A stretch of 64,000 nt of DNA from Halichondria panicea (Eukaryota; Porifera; Demospongiae; Suberitida; Halichondriidae), in contig NC_087380.1 of the NCBI RefSeq assembly GCF_963675165.1, positions 1,541,803 to 1,605,802 of the forward strand, given 5' to 3'. Position 1 is the stretch's first letter. The number at the start of each line of letters is the position of its first letter. Of this stretch, positions 1-11,597 are shown piece after piece. Made by a program: the position numbers and the translations under genes. The notes below the pieces were generated by a model. The model did not search any database, was not told where the DNA came from, and worked only from the letters and a program-made list of their open reading frames with translations.

Positions 1-1
1 C

Positions 2-3000
2 ACTGATGGACTTGCTGACAGCAGACCTATTAATACCATTGCTACCAACACTTGTGACAATGGCTACACTCTCACTGGAGGGGGTTTCAGACAATGTCAG
101 AATGATGGGACCTGGAGTGGAACAGCTCCAACCTGTTAAGGTGAGTTCCACTACATCTTAACAGTTGCTTGATACAGTGAACACAGGACCCACTGAACCA
201 CCCACCACCTGTCCTGACCTCACTGTATCAGCCAATGGAATGATCAGCTACAATATGGGGACTGCTAGTCTGAGACCAGTGGGCACTGTGGCCACCTTGA
301 CTTGTGACACTGGCTACACTCTCAATGGAGTCAGCACCAGGACTTGTGGGAGTGATGGAGGGTGGAGTGGGTTTGTTCCAATATGTCAGCGTACGTGGAA
401 TGGACTTTGTACTGTTTGTTTGTTGAGTGTATTGTCTCCCATACAGCTAACTGCCGTGACTTACCCTCACTGACCAATGGGATGATTATGTACAGTGCTG
501 GATCCACTAACAACAGACCTTTCCTCTCTAGTGTTGTGTACTCCTGCAACACTGGCTACACTCTCACTGGAGATACCTTTAGGTTGTTCTGTGTGACTGG
601 AGGGAGATGGAATGGGTTAGCTCCAATTTGTCAGCGTAACCGTAAGTGTCTGTACTGTTGAATGTATAATTTTCACTATTTCAGAGTTCCACTTCACCTT
701 TCTTGATACAGTAACCACTGAACCACCCACCACCTGTCCTGACCTCACTGTACCAACCAATGGAATGATCAGCTACAATATGGGGACTGTTAGTCTGAGA
801 CCAGTGAACACTGTGGCCACCTCCACCTGTGTCATTGGCTACACTCTCAGTGGAGGTACTTTAAGGGTCTGTGTGACTGGAGGAGTTTGGAGTGGGTCAT
901 ATCCAGTGTGTCAGCGTAAGTTGAATGGACTTTGTACTGTTGTGTAGCTAGATCTTACCATGGCTGGATCTACATGCATGTATACCATAATTATGAGACT
1001 AAAATGTTTTGCGAGCATCCAACATAAGCAAATTTTGAGAGCAGTATTTGTACAACAACACACCCTTGCCAGAACGTAATAGTTGGATCACAAAGTGTCA
1101 CATTTTCTTGATTTGTCTCATTCGCAATGGTTTTACACCAGCAAAATATTCTATAGTAATACGGTATTCGTTCCAGTTCAGTGTGTTTATTGTTGAGTTT
1201 ACCTGTATTGTCTCTCATACAGCTAACTGCCTTGACTTACCCTCACTGACCAATGGGATGATTATGTACAGTGCTGGATCCAGTAACGACAGACCTTTCA
1301 GCTCTAGTGCTACACACTCCTGCAACACTGGCTACACTCTCACTGGAGGTACCACCAGGGTCTGTGTGAGTGGAGGGAGATGGAATGGGTTAGCTCCAAC
1401 TTGTCAGCGTGAGTTCTGTAACTCTTGTACAGTTTGTGTTTGTGAGTTATAGGTACATAAACCCAAGGAAGATTGCATAGGTGGAATTGCTGTTGTAATA
1501 TTTATGTTCACTATTTCAGGACCTTGTTCTGATTTACCACCACTAATGAATGGAGACATTACCTACAGTGGTGGACTTGCTGACAGTAGACCCATTGCTT
1601 TCTTCGCTTGTGACAATGGCTACACTCTCACTGGAGGGAGTTTCAGAGCTTGTCAGAATGATGGGACCTGGGATGGAACTACTCCAACCTGTCAATGTGA
1701 GTTCCACTACATCTTAACAGTTGCTTCACCTTTTCTTGATACAGTGAACACAGGACCCACTGAACCACCCACCACCTGTCCTGACCTCACTGTACCAGCT
1801 AATGGAATGATCAGCTACAATATGGGGACTGCTAGTCTGAGACTAGTGGACACTGTGGTCACCTACACTTGTGACACTGGCTACACTCTCAATAGAGACA
1901 CCACCAGGATCTGTGTGAGTGGAGGGAGATGGAGTGGGTCACCTCCAACTTGTCAATGTGAGCTCTGTAACTCTTGTACAGTTGAGTATACGCATAAACC
2001 CGTTGAAAATAGCGTATAGATCAAAATGCTGCATGGTAGATATTATAGTTATGTTGATTCTCATACCCTAATACAGTGAACACAGGACCCACTGAACCAC
2101 CCACTACATGCCCTATACTGACTGCTCTGTCCAATGGAATGATCAGCTACAATATGGGGACAATACTAGTGGACACTGTGGCCACCTACACCTGTGACAC
2201 TGGCTACACTCTCAATGGAGGCAGCACCAGGACTTGTGGGAGTGATGGAGTGTGGAGTGGAACAACTCCTATTTGTCAAGGTAATGAGTACAAACTATAG
2301 TAATCATGGATTGATGGATTGTACTGCCCCCACAGCTACCTGTCCTGACCTCACTGTACCAGCCAATGGAGTGATCATCTACAGCTCTAGTACCTCACCA
2401 CACCCTCAGGGAACAGTGGCTACGCAGAGCTGCTTGAATGGATACGTACCCTGGACCACTACCAGCACTGCTACCAGAGTGTGTAGAGCTGGCAGATTGT
2501 GGAGTGGATCCTCTTTCACTTGTCAATGTAAACTAGTGCAATGAACTCTAACAGTGTTATAATCCCCCACCCCCACAGTACCTCCTGTCTACGTCTCCAT
2601 GGGAACCACCAACTATGCTGCTATGAACTCACAGGTTGCCATAGACACCATCGGAGATACCATTGAGACAGCATTGACTTGCAGAACTGACTCAACTATT
2701 TGCTGTACAGCACAAGATAATCCCAATAGTGCCAATGGATTAGGAGATTGGCTACTACCAAATGGAACAGCTGTCACTAGGAGACTGGACATTACTGAAT
2801 CAGACACTGATCTACTGTACAGTGTTGGAGATAGAGGTGCACTCAGACTCCATCGTCGAGGGTCTGTGTCAGGCCCCACTGGCTCCTACTGCTGTGTGAT
2901 TCCTGACAATACTGGAGTAGAAGTGGCATTCTGTGTGCAGTTAGGTGAGTGGGTCTGTGTTCATTCATTAATTATATAATTTATTGTTTCAGTGACTGGA

Positions 3001-3600
3001 GTCATCACTACCTCTCCTACTCCCGCTACAAGTAAGTGGCACCAATTATTGAGATGATCGCAGCATGTATTGTGTCTGAGTTGTCTCATGCATTCCATTA
3101 CAGCCTCTACTGATGAGAGCTCTCTCTGTCAGTGTGACAACACTGGTGCTGTGGTGGGAGGAGTAGTGGCCCTGGTAGCAATGGTGGTGATTGCAGTGAC
3201 TGTAGTGATGGTGACCTACCTAGTGCTCCGGCACAAGAGAGGAGGGATAATGTGAGTTGGTTTAAAGTGGTTTGTGTCATTAGTTTAAGTAGACACACTC
3301 TGTTGTGTGTAAACAAGCTTCATACGAACTAAACAAACTGAAAGCTTTTATTGTCATAATTACTACTAATAGTAATATATATCATCTGTTCTCTCCACAC
3401 ACAGGACTGTTCCTCGAGATATCACCCTTACTGACCAGGGTCAAAGTGCAGCCGCTACCTACGAGACCGTGTCTGCCACTTACGAGGAGATTCCAGCCTC
3501 CAGAGAGGTCAAAGGTGACTACAGCTACACACAGAACAATGCCTACTTGACTGTGAGTGGGCGTGAGGCTCCTGCTGTTGGAGGAATATACGATAACTGA
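2..3600 (+). CDS. CCP/Ig-like single-pass receptor with tyrosine tail, member A (5' partial)
   Basis: This is the 3' part of a receptor gene that begins before the window. Exons read as CCP domains at 2-140, 178-390, 447-635, 712-915, 1223-1408, 1520-1696, 1745-1957, 2077-2280 and 2336-2527. They are followed by an Ig-like domain at 2579-2944, a Thr-rich stalk at 2993-3031, the membrane exon at 3104-3251 and the tail at 3405-3600. The CCP introns are phase 1 with GT/AG ends. Each CCP shows the four cysteines, GYTL and WSG signatures. The Ig-like domain has a TC..CC doublet, GDWLLPNG and SYCCVIP. The membrane helix is VVGGVVALVAMVVIAVTVVM followed by RHKRGG. The tail contains YETV, YEEI, two Tyr in DYSYT, YLTV and a C-terminal IYDN. 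In the first visible CCP the usual Gln codon after the last Cys is TAA (137-139), so this copy may be inactive or may skip that exon. Family and topology are well supported; the ligand is unknown. Confidence 0.78.
994..1170. mobile_element. MITE, TACCGTATTAC family, inside an intron
   Basis: The intron between CCP exons 4 and 5 of member A carries an element ending in TAGTAATACGGTA. Its interior (CGCAA, GTTGGATC, TTGTCTCATTCGCAA) is the reverse complement of the copies at 14835, 31246, 47387 and 59121. The left end is degenerate (ACTAAAATGTTTTGCGAG). It is non-coding. Confidence 0.6.
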
Positions 3601-3674
3601 ACTATCACATGACTCAAGTAGAAAATAATTATGTCTTGAATTTTATTTGTTAGTTTGTACAGAGCACACAGTTA

Positions 3675-3694
3675 TACGTACTTCATCAGCCCCT
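3675..3694 (+). other. Conserved 3' flank block of the receptor family
   Basis: About 75 bp after the stop of member A lies TACGTACTTCATCAGCCCCT. The same block recurs after member B (6838-6864, with a short insertion), between two duplicated leaders (7215-7234), after member F (46710-46729) and after the compact member (58443-58462). Degenerate forms lie near 41150 and 61600. It probably lies in the 3' UTR or 3' flank and was copied with the gene unit. I see no other gene in 3601-4017, which is AT-rich spacer. Confidence 0.6.
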
Positions 3695-4017
3695 CCCCTT
3701 CTCACAATGTGTTTCACCTCAAAAATTTGATGGCTTTCCATGTAATATAATAATGGGGTACCGTTTGTGTCAAAACACCATGTGTGCAGTTTATTGTCAT
3801 GAAAATGCTCTTCACTGTATCGGCCGATTTACGTGTGACGCTTTAATTGTCACGAACGGTGCCCTGCACTGCGGCCATCATAACATAAAAAAGGTGATAG
3901 AAAGTTTACTAGTAGCATGAGCCCGATTTGGTTAGGTTTTTGACACAAACGTTTTTGACACAAACGTTCTGGACGTTTTTTTCTATTTAACGTCTGTCTA
4001 AAGTTTGTGATCCCCAT

Positions 4018-4060
4018 GTGGGTGGGTAAAGATCCTTAATGAAACAACTTCCAAACAGAT
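4018..4060 (+). promoter_or_regulatory. Family upstream box, member B
   Basis: GTGGGTGGGTAAAGATCCTT followed by AATGAAACAACTTCCAAACAGA. It ends 35 bp before the ATG at 4096. Nine copies exist in the window, most of them at a similar distance from a family leader exon. It is likely a core promoter or the start of the 5' UTR; the function is inferred from position and conservation. Confidence 0.6.
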
Positions 4061-4095
4061 ATTAACCAAACACAGAGGAAGATATTGTGCATGCA

Positions 4096-6792
4096 ATGGA
4101 GACTCAAGGTGTTCAGCTGCTGCTGCTGTTGTGTGCTGTGTCCACCTGCTGGGGACAAGGTAATGTAGTGATAAGCTAGGTATCCTGAGTGTGATATCTC
4201 AACTAGCTTAGTTTACTGATAGTGGTGATACCTATGAGCTCTGTCCAATTCCTTATAATCTATGGTCTAACCATTCATAGTCTACCTGACTCTGGGATCT
4301 GGTCCTAATATCACCACTGACAATACTGAGATCTTTATCACTGACATTGGAGAGGATGGTGGTCTCCCTTCTCTCACCTGTCACACTGACCTCACTACTT
4401 GCTGTAGAAGTGTTGCTGACAACAATGGTAATGGTAGACTAGGACAGTGGGTGTATCCTGATGGGAGTGTGGTACTGAGGAATGGTTCCTCATTGACTGT
4501 TGGACAGCAGTTCTACATTATAAGGAATGATGCTCAACTCATCAGACTGGCTCGTAGAGAGACTACCAACCCTCTCATTCCAACCGGGTCCTACTGTTGT
4601 ACTGTACCAACTAATGGAGGAGAGATTACCCTCTGTGCTAACCTGGGTGAGTGCAGGGGAGTAGGGAGTACGAGTATTGGAGCACCCCTCATCTCAAGCT
4701 ACCTTACCTAGTCGCTCCTTGAACAGCTAGCTTGCATTGGTGCCACAGCTAGTTACAGGGATATAGCTACAGTAGTTTACTTGAGGTAAAGACTCAAAGG
4801 TTAGAGGTCATGAAGCACATGCGGCGCATCATCTTTAATTACTCGCGTATACTGGAAAGTTTTATTACTACCAAATTTGCTCAGAATTAATCTCAGGGAA
4901 TGTAGAATGCCACATTTTTTTGACCCCCGTATTTGTCAGTATTCACCTAGTATTCAGCCACCTCCCTCAGCACCCACCTAGTATTTGTATGTGTTATCTT
5001 ATTCATGAGTTCATGAAACCATTACAACTCTTCTATGCAGTTCCATTGTATCATGCGCTTTCCATATCAATCCCTCTTGCAGTTTCTCCAATCCCATGTT
5101 CTGATAATCTCCCGACCATCTCTAATGGAGCCATAACCTATACTGCTGGATCCACTAATAACAGATCAGTGGGTGCTACAGCTACTTACATGTGGTGCTT
5201 TATAATCCCTACACTCTGGTTGGAATGTCAGTGAGGACTTGTGGGAGTGATGGAGAGTGGAGCTCATCACTAGCTCCAGTGTGTCAGCGTAAGGAATGAC
5301 TGAATGTGTACGTTGAGTGTATACCTATTCCTATAGTGATAACCTGCTCTGACCTACCCTCATTGACAAATGGGGACACTGACTATGGTGTTGCTGGATC
5401 CACTGACAGCAGACCAGTGGACACCGTGGCCACCTACACTTGTAACCCTGGCTTCACTCTCAATGGAGACACCACCAGGACTTGTGGGAGTGATGGAGTG
5501 TGGAGTGGGTTAGCTCCAACTTGTCAGCGTAAGATTTATACGGTTTGAATGTATGTTCACTATTCATTTTCAGGACCTTGTTCTGATTTATCACCACTAA
5601 TGAATGGAGTCATTACCTACACTGGTGGACTTGTTGACAGCAGACCTATTAATACTTTTGCTACCTTTACTTGTGACAATAGCTACACTCTCACTGGAGT
5701 GATTTTTAGGGTATTTTGTCAGAATGATGGTACCTGGAGTGGAACAACTCCAACCTGTCAATGTAAGCTAGTACAATAAACAGTCTAACAGAGTTACAAT
5801 CCCCCACCCCCACAGTACCTCCGATCTACGTTTCCATGGGAACCACCAACTATGATGTTATGAACTCACAGGTTGCCATAGACACCATTGGAGATACCAC
5901 TGAGACAGCATTGACTTGCAGAACTGACTAAACTATTTGCTGTACGGGACAAGATAATCCCAATAGTGCCAAGGGATTAGGATATTGGCTACTACCGAAT
6001 GGAACAGTTGTCACTAGGAGTCCAGACATTACTGATTCAGACACAGATCTACTGTACAGTGTTGGAGCACTCAGACTCCATCGTCGAGGGTCTGTGTCAG
6101 CCCCCACTGGCTCCTACAGCTGTGTGATTCCTGCTAGGAGTGGAGAGGTCACTTTCTGTGTGCAGTTAGGTAAGTGGTTTGTTCATTAATTTAATTATCC
6201 TGTTGTTTCAGTGACTGGAGTCATTACTACCTCTCCTCCCACTACAAGTAAGTGGCGCTATTTGAGCCGAGCACAGCGTGTATTGTGTTAGGTTGGTGCT
6301 ATAACAGCTTGTCGGTTGTCTCATATAGCCTCTACTGATGACAGCTGTTTCTGTCAGTTTGACAACACTGGTGCTGTGGTGGGAGGAGTGGTGGCCCTGG
6401 TAGCAGTGGTGGCTATAGTAACTGGTGTAGTGATGGTGACCTACCTAGTGCTCCGGTACAAGAGAGGAGGGAAAATGTGAGTTTGTTTGTGTGGTTTGTG
6501 TCATTAGTTAAGTAGACACAAGCTTCCTATGGACCAACTGAACAAACTGAAAGCTTTTATTATCATAATTACTACACCTGTTCTCTCCACACACAGGACT
6601 GTTCCTCGAGATATCTCCCTTACTGACCAGGGTCAAAGTGTAAAAACTACCTACGAGACCGTCCCTGCCACTTATGAAGAGATCCCAGCCTCCGAAAAGG
6701 TCAAAGGTGACTACAGCTACACACAGAACAATGCCTACTCGACTGTGAGTGGGCGTGAGGCTCCTGCTGTTGGAGGAATATACGATAACTGA
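4096..6792 (+). pseudogene. CCP/Ig-like receptor, member B, with disabling lesions
   Basis: The signal exon 4096-4159 encodes METQGVQLLLLLCAVSTCWG. It is followed by an N-terminal Ig-like exon (4281-4646, TCHTDLTTCC, GQWVYPDGS, GSYCCTVP), CCP exons 5093-5288, 5337-5528 and 5574-5762, the juxtamembrane Ig-like exon 5816-6169, stalk 6212-6247, membrane exon 6329-6476 and tail 6597-6792 with YETV, YEEI, YSTV and YDN. Two lesions stand out. The first CCP loses frame after ATATY (two small indels near 5190-5206, ending in TGA). The membrane-proximal Ig exon has TAA at 5929-5931 where the other copies have TCA. All splice sites still look usable, so decay is recent, or these exons are skipped in some transcripts. 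The layout with two Ig-like domains flanking the CCPs is also seen in the large mosaic gene further on. The introns at 4647-5092 and elsewhere hold only AT-rich sequence and a dispersed repeat near 4873-4985. Confidence 0.75.
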
Positions 6793-6993
6793 ACTATCAC
6801 ATGACTCAAGTAGATAATAATTGTTTAGATAGCAGATATACGTACTTCATCATGATCAGCCCCTCTCCTTTTTTTCATCCGCAAAAAATTAATGTTATGG
6901 CACATAACAATTATATTATTATAATATTATGTGGAATTAGAATAAATTATGATGGGGTTTAGAAAATCGATTAACAACAGACTGGAAACTATG

Positions 6994-7035
6994 TGTGTGG
7001 GTAAAGATCATTAATGGAACAACTTACAAACAGAT
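6994..7035 (+). promoter_or_regulatory. Family upstream box, relic leader 1
   Basis: GTGTGTGGGTAAAGATCATT followed by AATGGAACAACTTACAAACAGA. It lies just before the broken leader exon at 7053. Confidence 0.55.
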
Positions 7036-7324
7036 AGAAATAAGAGCATGCAATGTAAGGTGTTCAGTTTCTGCTGCGTTTCTGTTGCTGTTGTGTGCTG
7101 TGTCTACCTGCTGGGGACAAGGTAATCTATAAGTACTAGCAGCCAGTTCCATAGAGTTCTCGTCTGTGTGTTCCTGTTCAGTACCATAATCTCAGTTGTT
7201 GAGTGATACAGATGTACGTACTTCATCAGCCCCTCTCCTTTCACCCACAAAAATGTTATGGCATAAAACAATTATATTAGTAACAAAAATAATGAAAATC
7301 GATTAACAACAGACTGGAAACTAT

Positions 7325-7368
7325 GTGTGTGGGTAAATATCATTAATGGAACAACTTACAAACAGATA
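7325..7368 (+). promoter_or_regulatory. Family upstream box, relic leader 2
   Basis: GTGTGTGGGTAAATATCATT followed by AATGGAACAACTTACAAACAGA, 12 bp before the second broken leader at 7380. Confidence 0.55.
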
Positions 7369-7828
7369 GTGTGCATGCAATGTAAGGTGTTCTGCTTCTG
7401 CTGCTGTTGCTGTTGTGTGCTGTGTCCACCTGCTGGGGACAAGGTAATCTATATATAAGTAGACATATTCTAGCAGTCAGTTCCATAGAGTTCCCGTCTG
7501 TGTGCTCCTGTTCAGTACCATAATCTCATAATTATGTTGTGAGTGTATACCTATTTCTCTACAGGTATATGTTTTGATCTAGCCACACTGACCAATCGGA
7601 TGATCTCCTACCAGCTGGAAAACATACCAGTAGCTACTGTGGCCACCTATACATCTGTACCACTGGCTTCACTCTCAATGGAGGCACCATGCACCAGGGC
7701 TTGTGGAAGTGATGGAATGTGGAATGGATCGGATCCAACTTGTCGGCGTAAGTGGAATGGACTGGTTTGTTGAGTGTATTGTCTCAGACTCTCATACAGC
7801 TAACTTTCTTGACCTACCCCCACTGATA

Positions 7829-8211
7829 GGCCCGTGTCAAATATTCACCTATTATTCAAATTTTTTATTCACACTGGATCCGCCTATTATTCAAATTGAT
7901 GACACCTATTATTCAAATCATTCAACATACACAGCAGCGAAATAAAACACCTATAAATTATATAGCACCAAAAAGTGGGATTAAGTCATTAATTTCAGCA
8001 GCGAAATAACAAACTTTAGCACACAAAACAAAATGTGGTTTCAACATTGATTTGACTAACATACTGCCATGTAAAATGTGGGCGTGTTTTGAGCTAATCG
8101 CATGTGCAACTCAATGAATATCATTAAACTATTTTCACAGTGCCTATTATTCAAATTTTAAAAAAGACTGCCTATTATAAAAAAATTATTCTGGAATATT
8201 TGGCACAGGCC
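7829..8211. mobile_element. MITE splitting a CCP exon
   Basis: A 383-bp non-coding insert with imperfect terminal inverted repeats: GGCCCGTGTCAAATATTC on the left and GAATATTTGGCACAGGCC on the right. CTATTATTCAAAT occurs four times inside. It interrupts the CCP reading frame at CTACCCCCACTGAT, and a similar CTACCCACTCACTGAT follows the right end. That suggests a target duplication of unusual length or a small rearrangement. Confidence 0.75.
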
Positions 8212-8797
8212 TACCCACTCACTGATCAACGGGATACAGTGCTGGATCCACTAACAACAGACCTTTCCTCTCTAGTGCTATGCACTCCTGCAACATTGGC
8301 TAATAGTATATAATCTCACTGGAACTAGATCTACTTTCAATGCAGGCACCAGGTTCTGTGTGAGTGGAGGAATCTGGGATCAACACCATTACAGCTGCAA
8401 CACTGGCTACATTCTCAATGGAGACAGTGGAATAGCTCACCTCCAACTTGTCAAGGTGAGGACAAAATTACACCCAGTTTCCTGTGGCCCCCCTCCCACT
8501 ATTACCAATGGATCTCCCGGACAACCAACCAGCACAATAATTGGAGGAGAGGCGACCTACACCTGTGACACTGGATTCAGTCTGCATGAGTTCTGCATGG
8601 CAACTGGAGGCTGAGCTGCTCACCGTCATTGTCAGAGTAAAGTCCCTCTCTAGTGTTGTCTCAAGTGTTGCCACGGCCACTATAGTAGTAGTTGGGCGGA
8701 TCTATGGGCGGATCTAGCAGAGCGTGTGTAGTATAAAGGATTCAAGATTCATTGTCCGACCTCCTCTGGCATTTATGTGGCTTTCATGCACACACTG

Positions 8798-8925
8798 TGA
8801 TCACCAACCTATGAATTAAATTATTTGTCACTGTTTATACTATTATATGATTTTGATATAGAATTAAGTTCTCCAGACCCTATTTTTAATCTAGGCTGCA
8901 TGGTGCGAGAGACTATAGACCTCTA
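8798..8925 (+). repeat. Upstream segment shared with the 52-kb and 62-kb leader genes
   Basis: This stretch (ATCACCAACC, GAATTAAATTATTTGT, GTTCTCCAGACCCTATTTTT, GGTGCGAGAGACT) is a diverged copy of the segments at about 52180-52300 and 62485-62600. Each lies 50-230 bp upstream of a different signal-peptide exon (9152, 52346, 62637). It is possibly a mobile promoter unit. The rest of 8641-9151 is AT-rich with no gene that I can see. Confidence 0.5.
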
Positions 8926-9151
8926 ACACTATGACATCGTAGCTTGTCCAGACGTAATATGACATTCAACTGAACTGCAATAATTATAGGATTGAATTTC
9001 ATGTGCACATTTCCTTTTCACTTCCTTATCAATGACTTCTATTAGTCTACAATTTGATATACCTGTGTGCATATGAATTTATTTTTAAAATATATATATC
9101 TAAGCAATATCATCTACAAGCTATTAGCTAGGTAATACTATTACCTGTATA

Positions 9152-9565
9152 ATGAGAATGTTCCCCTCAAGGTTATTTGTTTGCTGTCTGCTGGGAAGTG
9201 TTTCCCTAGTGTATGGACAGCAGACTTTAATAGGTGAGTTGATATAGGAAGTGCAGCTATAGCTATATGTGAGTTGATATATACAGTGCATTTAAATATA
9301 TAACAGCAAAATTTTATCCTAGATCTATAGATTTACTGGTACGGGGTCCTATAGTAGCCGGTACATATTTGGTATCAGAAAGTGTATTAATGGTGCAGTG
9401 CAACTGGGAGACCCCTCCTGGGGCTCTAGCATTAACCACACTGAGGGAGATATCATCTCATTCTCTGATATTGGATCAGGAGATGGCAATATATCAAGAC
9501 CCCTTGATCTGCTCTTTGAGTACCTATTATGGTGTAGATCTAGTGAGGTGGCAGTTTCCTAAATA
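9152..9565 (+). pseudogene. Signal-peptide exon plus truncated Ig-like exon
   Basis: ATG at 9152 starts a convincing leader (MRMFPSRLFVCCLLGSVSLV, ending YGQQTLI), spliced at 9233 in phase 1 (GTGAGT). Using the acceptor before TGCAACTGGGAGA (about 9389), the next exon reads WGSSINHTEGDIISFSDIGS and resembles the N-terminal Ig-like exons at 4281 and 28102. It then departs (LLFEYLLWCRSSEVAVS) and stops at about 9565 without the CC or YCC motifs. It may be a dead gene. Alternatively it is the 5' end of the CCP/adhesion GPCR gene downstream, since all the phases match. The region 9566-10280 shows no coding signal. Confidence 0.4.
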
Positions 9566-10280
9566 GTCAAACATCATTAATTTTAATTCATGAACAAGTT
9601 ACGCAATTAAGGTACGATCGCTCTCAAATACTGTTCAACTACTGAAATAGTTGCCGATATTTTTACTGAACGTCTCAGTCGCGAAACTTTGCAAAATCCG
9701 GAGTGGTAGAACCAAGTAAAGTGAGGAGAAGTGTTGAATGCACCCGTACTTAACACTAATTAGAGTGCCTTTCTGCTCATTGTTATCCTGAAACTCTGTG
9801 CAATTCATCGTTTGCTAGCTAGATATAGCTCAAATTGTTGTGCGCATCAGCCAATACATCTGCACAGTATAATTATAGTATAGCTATCATTAAAATAACT
9901 GAGTGTACATCTGTCCGTAGTTTTGTAGATGCTCACCACAGATATCCAGCGGGTTCTTCTGAAGCAAGTCTTTCAAAATAGCTAAAGCATGGTAAAAAGC
10001 AGAAAAAGGGTTACTTCCATGGTCATGCAGCTGCTGCATGCAACATATTCAGAGTCTATAGCTAGATAGTCTAGCTATTTCATACTAATTTATTGGCTTG
10101 TTCATTCTGTCATTGTGGAGCATGCATGCATGAACAGAGTTCTATAGCTGTCAGCTTTTATTGTAAATAATACAGTGCATCCAGCTTAGAGAGTAGATTA
10201 CCACAAATGTGTGAGTATAGTTGTAAATGTTTGGAACCTTTGGTGCATTAACACTGAAAAACTACACCTTTTTGATACAG

Positions 10281-10890
10281 TGAACACAGGACCCACTGAA
10301 CCACCCACCACCTGTCCTGACCTCACTGTACCAGCCAATGGAGTGATCAGCTACAATTTGGGGACTGCTAGTCTGAGACCAGTGGACACTGTGGCCACCT
10401 ATACCTGTGTCACTGGCTACACTCTCGATGGAGTCACCACCAGAACTTGTGGGAGTGATGGAGTGTGGAGTAGTTTTTTCGAAATTTTTTTTTTGAGTGG
10501 GAGTGGGAGTGGTAGTGGGTCACCTCCCAATAATTGTTATGGTAAGTGGAATGAACTTTGTACTGCTTATTTGTTGAGTGTATCGTCTTCCAATAACACT
10601 GAAAAACTACACCTTTATTGATACAGTGAACACAGGACCCACTGAAACACCCACCACCTGTCCTGACCTCACTGTACCAACCAATGGAGTGATCAGCTAC
10701 AATATGGGGACTGCTAATCTGAGACCAGTGGACACTGTGGCCACCTACACCTGTGTCACTGGCTACACTCTCGATGGAGACACCACCAGAACTTGTGGGA
10801 GTGATGGAGTGTGGAGTAGTTTTTCCGAAAATCTTTTTTTTTTGAGTGGGAGTGGGAGTGGTAGTGGGTCACCTCCCAATAATTGTTATG
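10281..10890 (+). CDS. Two tandem CCP exons with Ser-Gly loop insertion
   Basis: Exons 10281-10541 and 10627-10890 each encode a CCP of the VNTGPTEPPTTCPDL type with phase-1 splice sites. Both carry an insertion between the conserved Trp and the last Cys: a poly-T-encoded hydrophobic piece (SSFFEIFFL in one, SSFSENLFFL in the other) and then SGSGSGSGS, ending PPNNCYG. The two exons are a recent tandem duplication of about 345 bp. The poly-T tracts differ in length, yet both frames stay open. They may be the first domains of the adhesion GPCR gene starting at 11598 or may be orphan exons; the phases allow joining. The region 10891-11597 has no domain that I recognise. Confidence 0.55.
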
Positions 10891-11597
10891 GTAAGTGGAA
10901 TGAACTTTGTACTGCTTGTTTGTTGAGTGTATCGTCTCCCAACATAACACTGAAAAACTAACGATTTTCTACTGTTTTGATGACATCAGCAGCCGCTATC
11001 AACCGCAAGTTTAATTAAGAGTGGGTATACAGCTATCGTACACCCACTTCTGTGGCAGCAGCATATATAGGATGTTTTTTTGGTATCAAAATGTAGCCCG
11101 TAAACTTACTACAGAAATTTACAAGCTAAGCTATTAATTTTTGCAGAAAGCTTGCAGCTCAGTGTTCAAGTGAGGAACTTTAATTTAGCTGACAAGGCAA
11201 TAATTATTTATGGCTCGTTGTATTACAGGCTGCAGTATCCTTCTATTTTTTCTAAGAACTCTGAGGTCTTTCTTGCATCCTAAAATAGTTATAGCTAGAT
11301 ATACATATGTAGTCAAGCTAGATAAATTTCTTTATATCACATCTCTGAGCCATGTGGTTGTCAGCCACTTAGATATTCATACTCTGCCTCAAGTACCAGT
11401 GGAACAAAAACGTGTATTGTCATGATACGCAACCACTCGCAGAGGGTTGGACTACATGCTACTGCCATCCAAAACTAATTTCTGTATGCCATAATAAGTA
11501 TAGCTGTAAGATAGGGGAGGGGGACCGCCAACACTATGACACCGCGGCGCCACTGAATTACTTTTTTGTTTTCATGATCCCATTCTTATACCTATAG

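Larger units (their letters stand above)
7053..8637 (+). pseudogene. Relic of a CCP receptor gene with duplicated broken leader
   Basis: Two tandem leader exons (7053-7121 and 7380-7443) match the family leader, but a 7-base loss after ATG creates ATGTAA. A degraded CCP at 7565-7747 has lost its second Cys region through compensating frameshifts. The next CCP starts at 7800 and is split by an inserted element at 7829-8211. CCP fragments continue to about 8457. A last CCP-like piece, 8478-8637, resembles the CCP exon at 39046 but has TGA within CATGGAGGCTGA. No Ig, membrane or tail exon follows. The tandem repeat of box, leader and 3' block (about 6838-7121 and 7215-7443) shows that the 5' end duplicated by itself. 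Confidence 0.75.
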
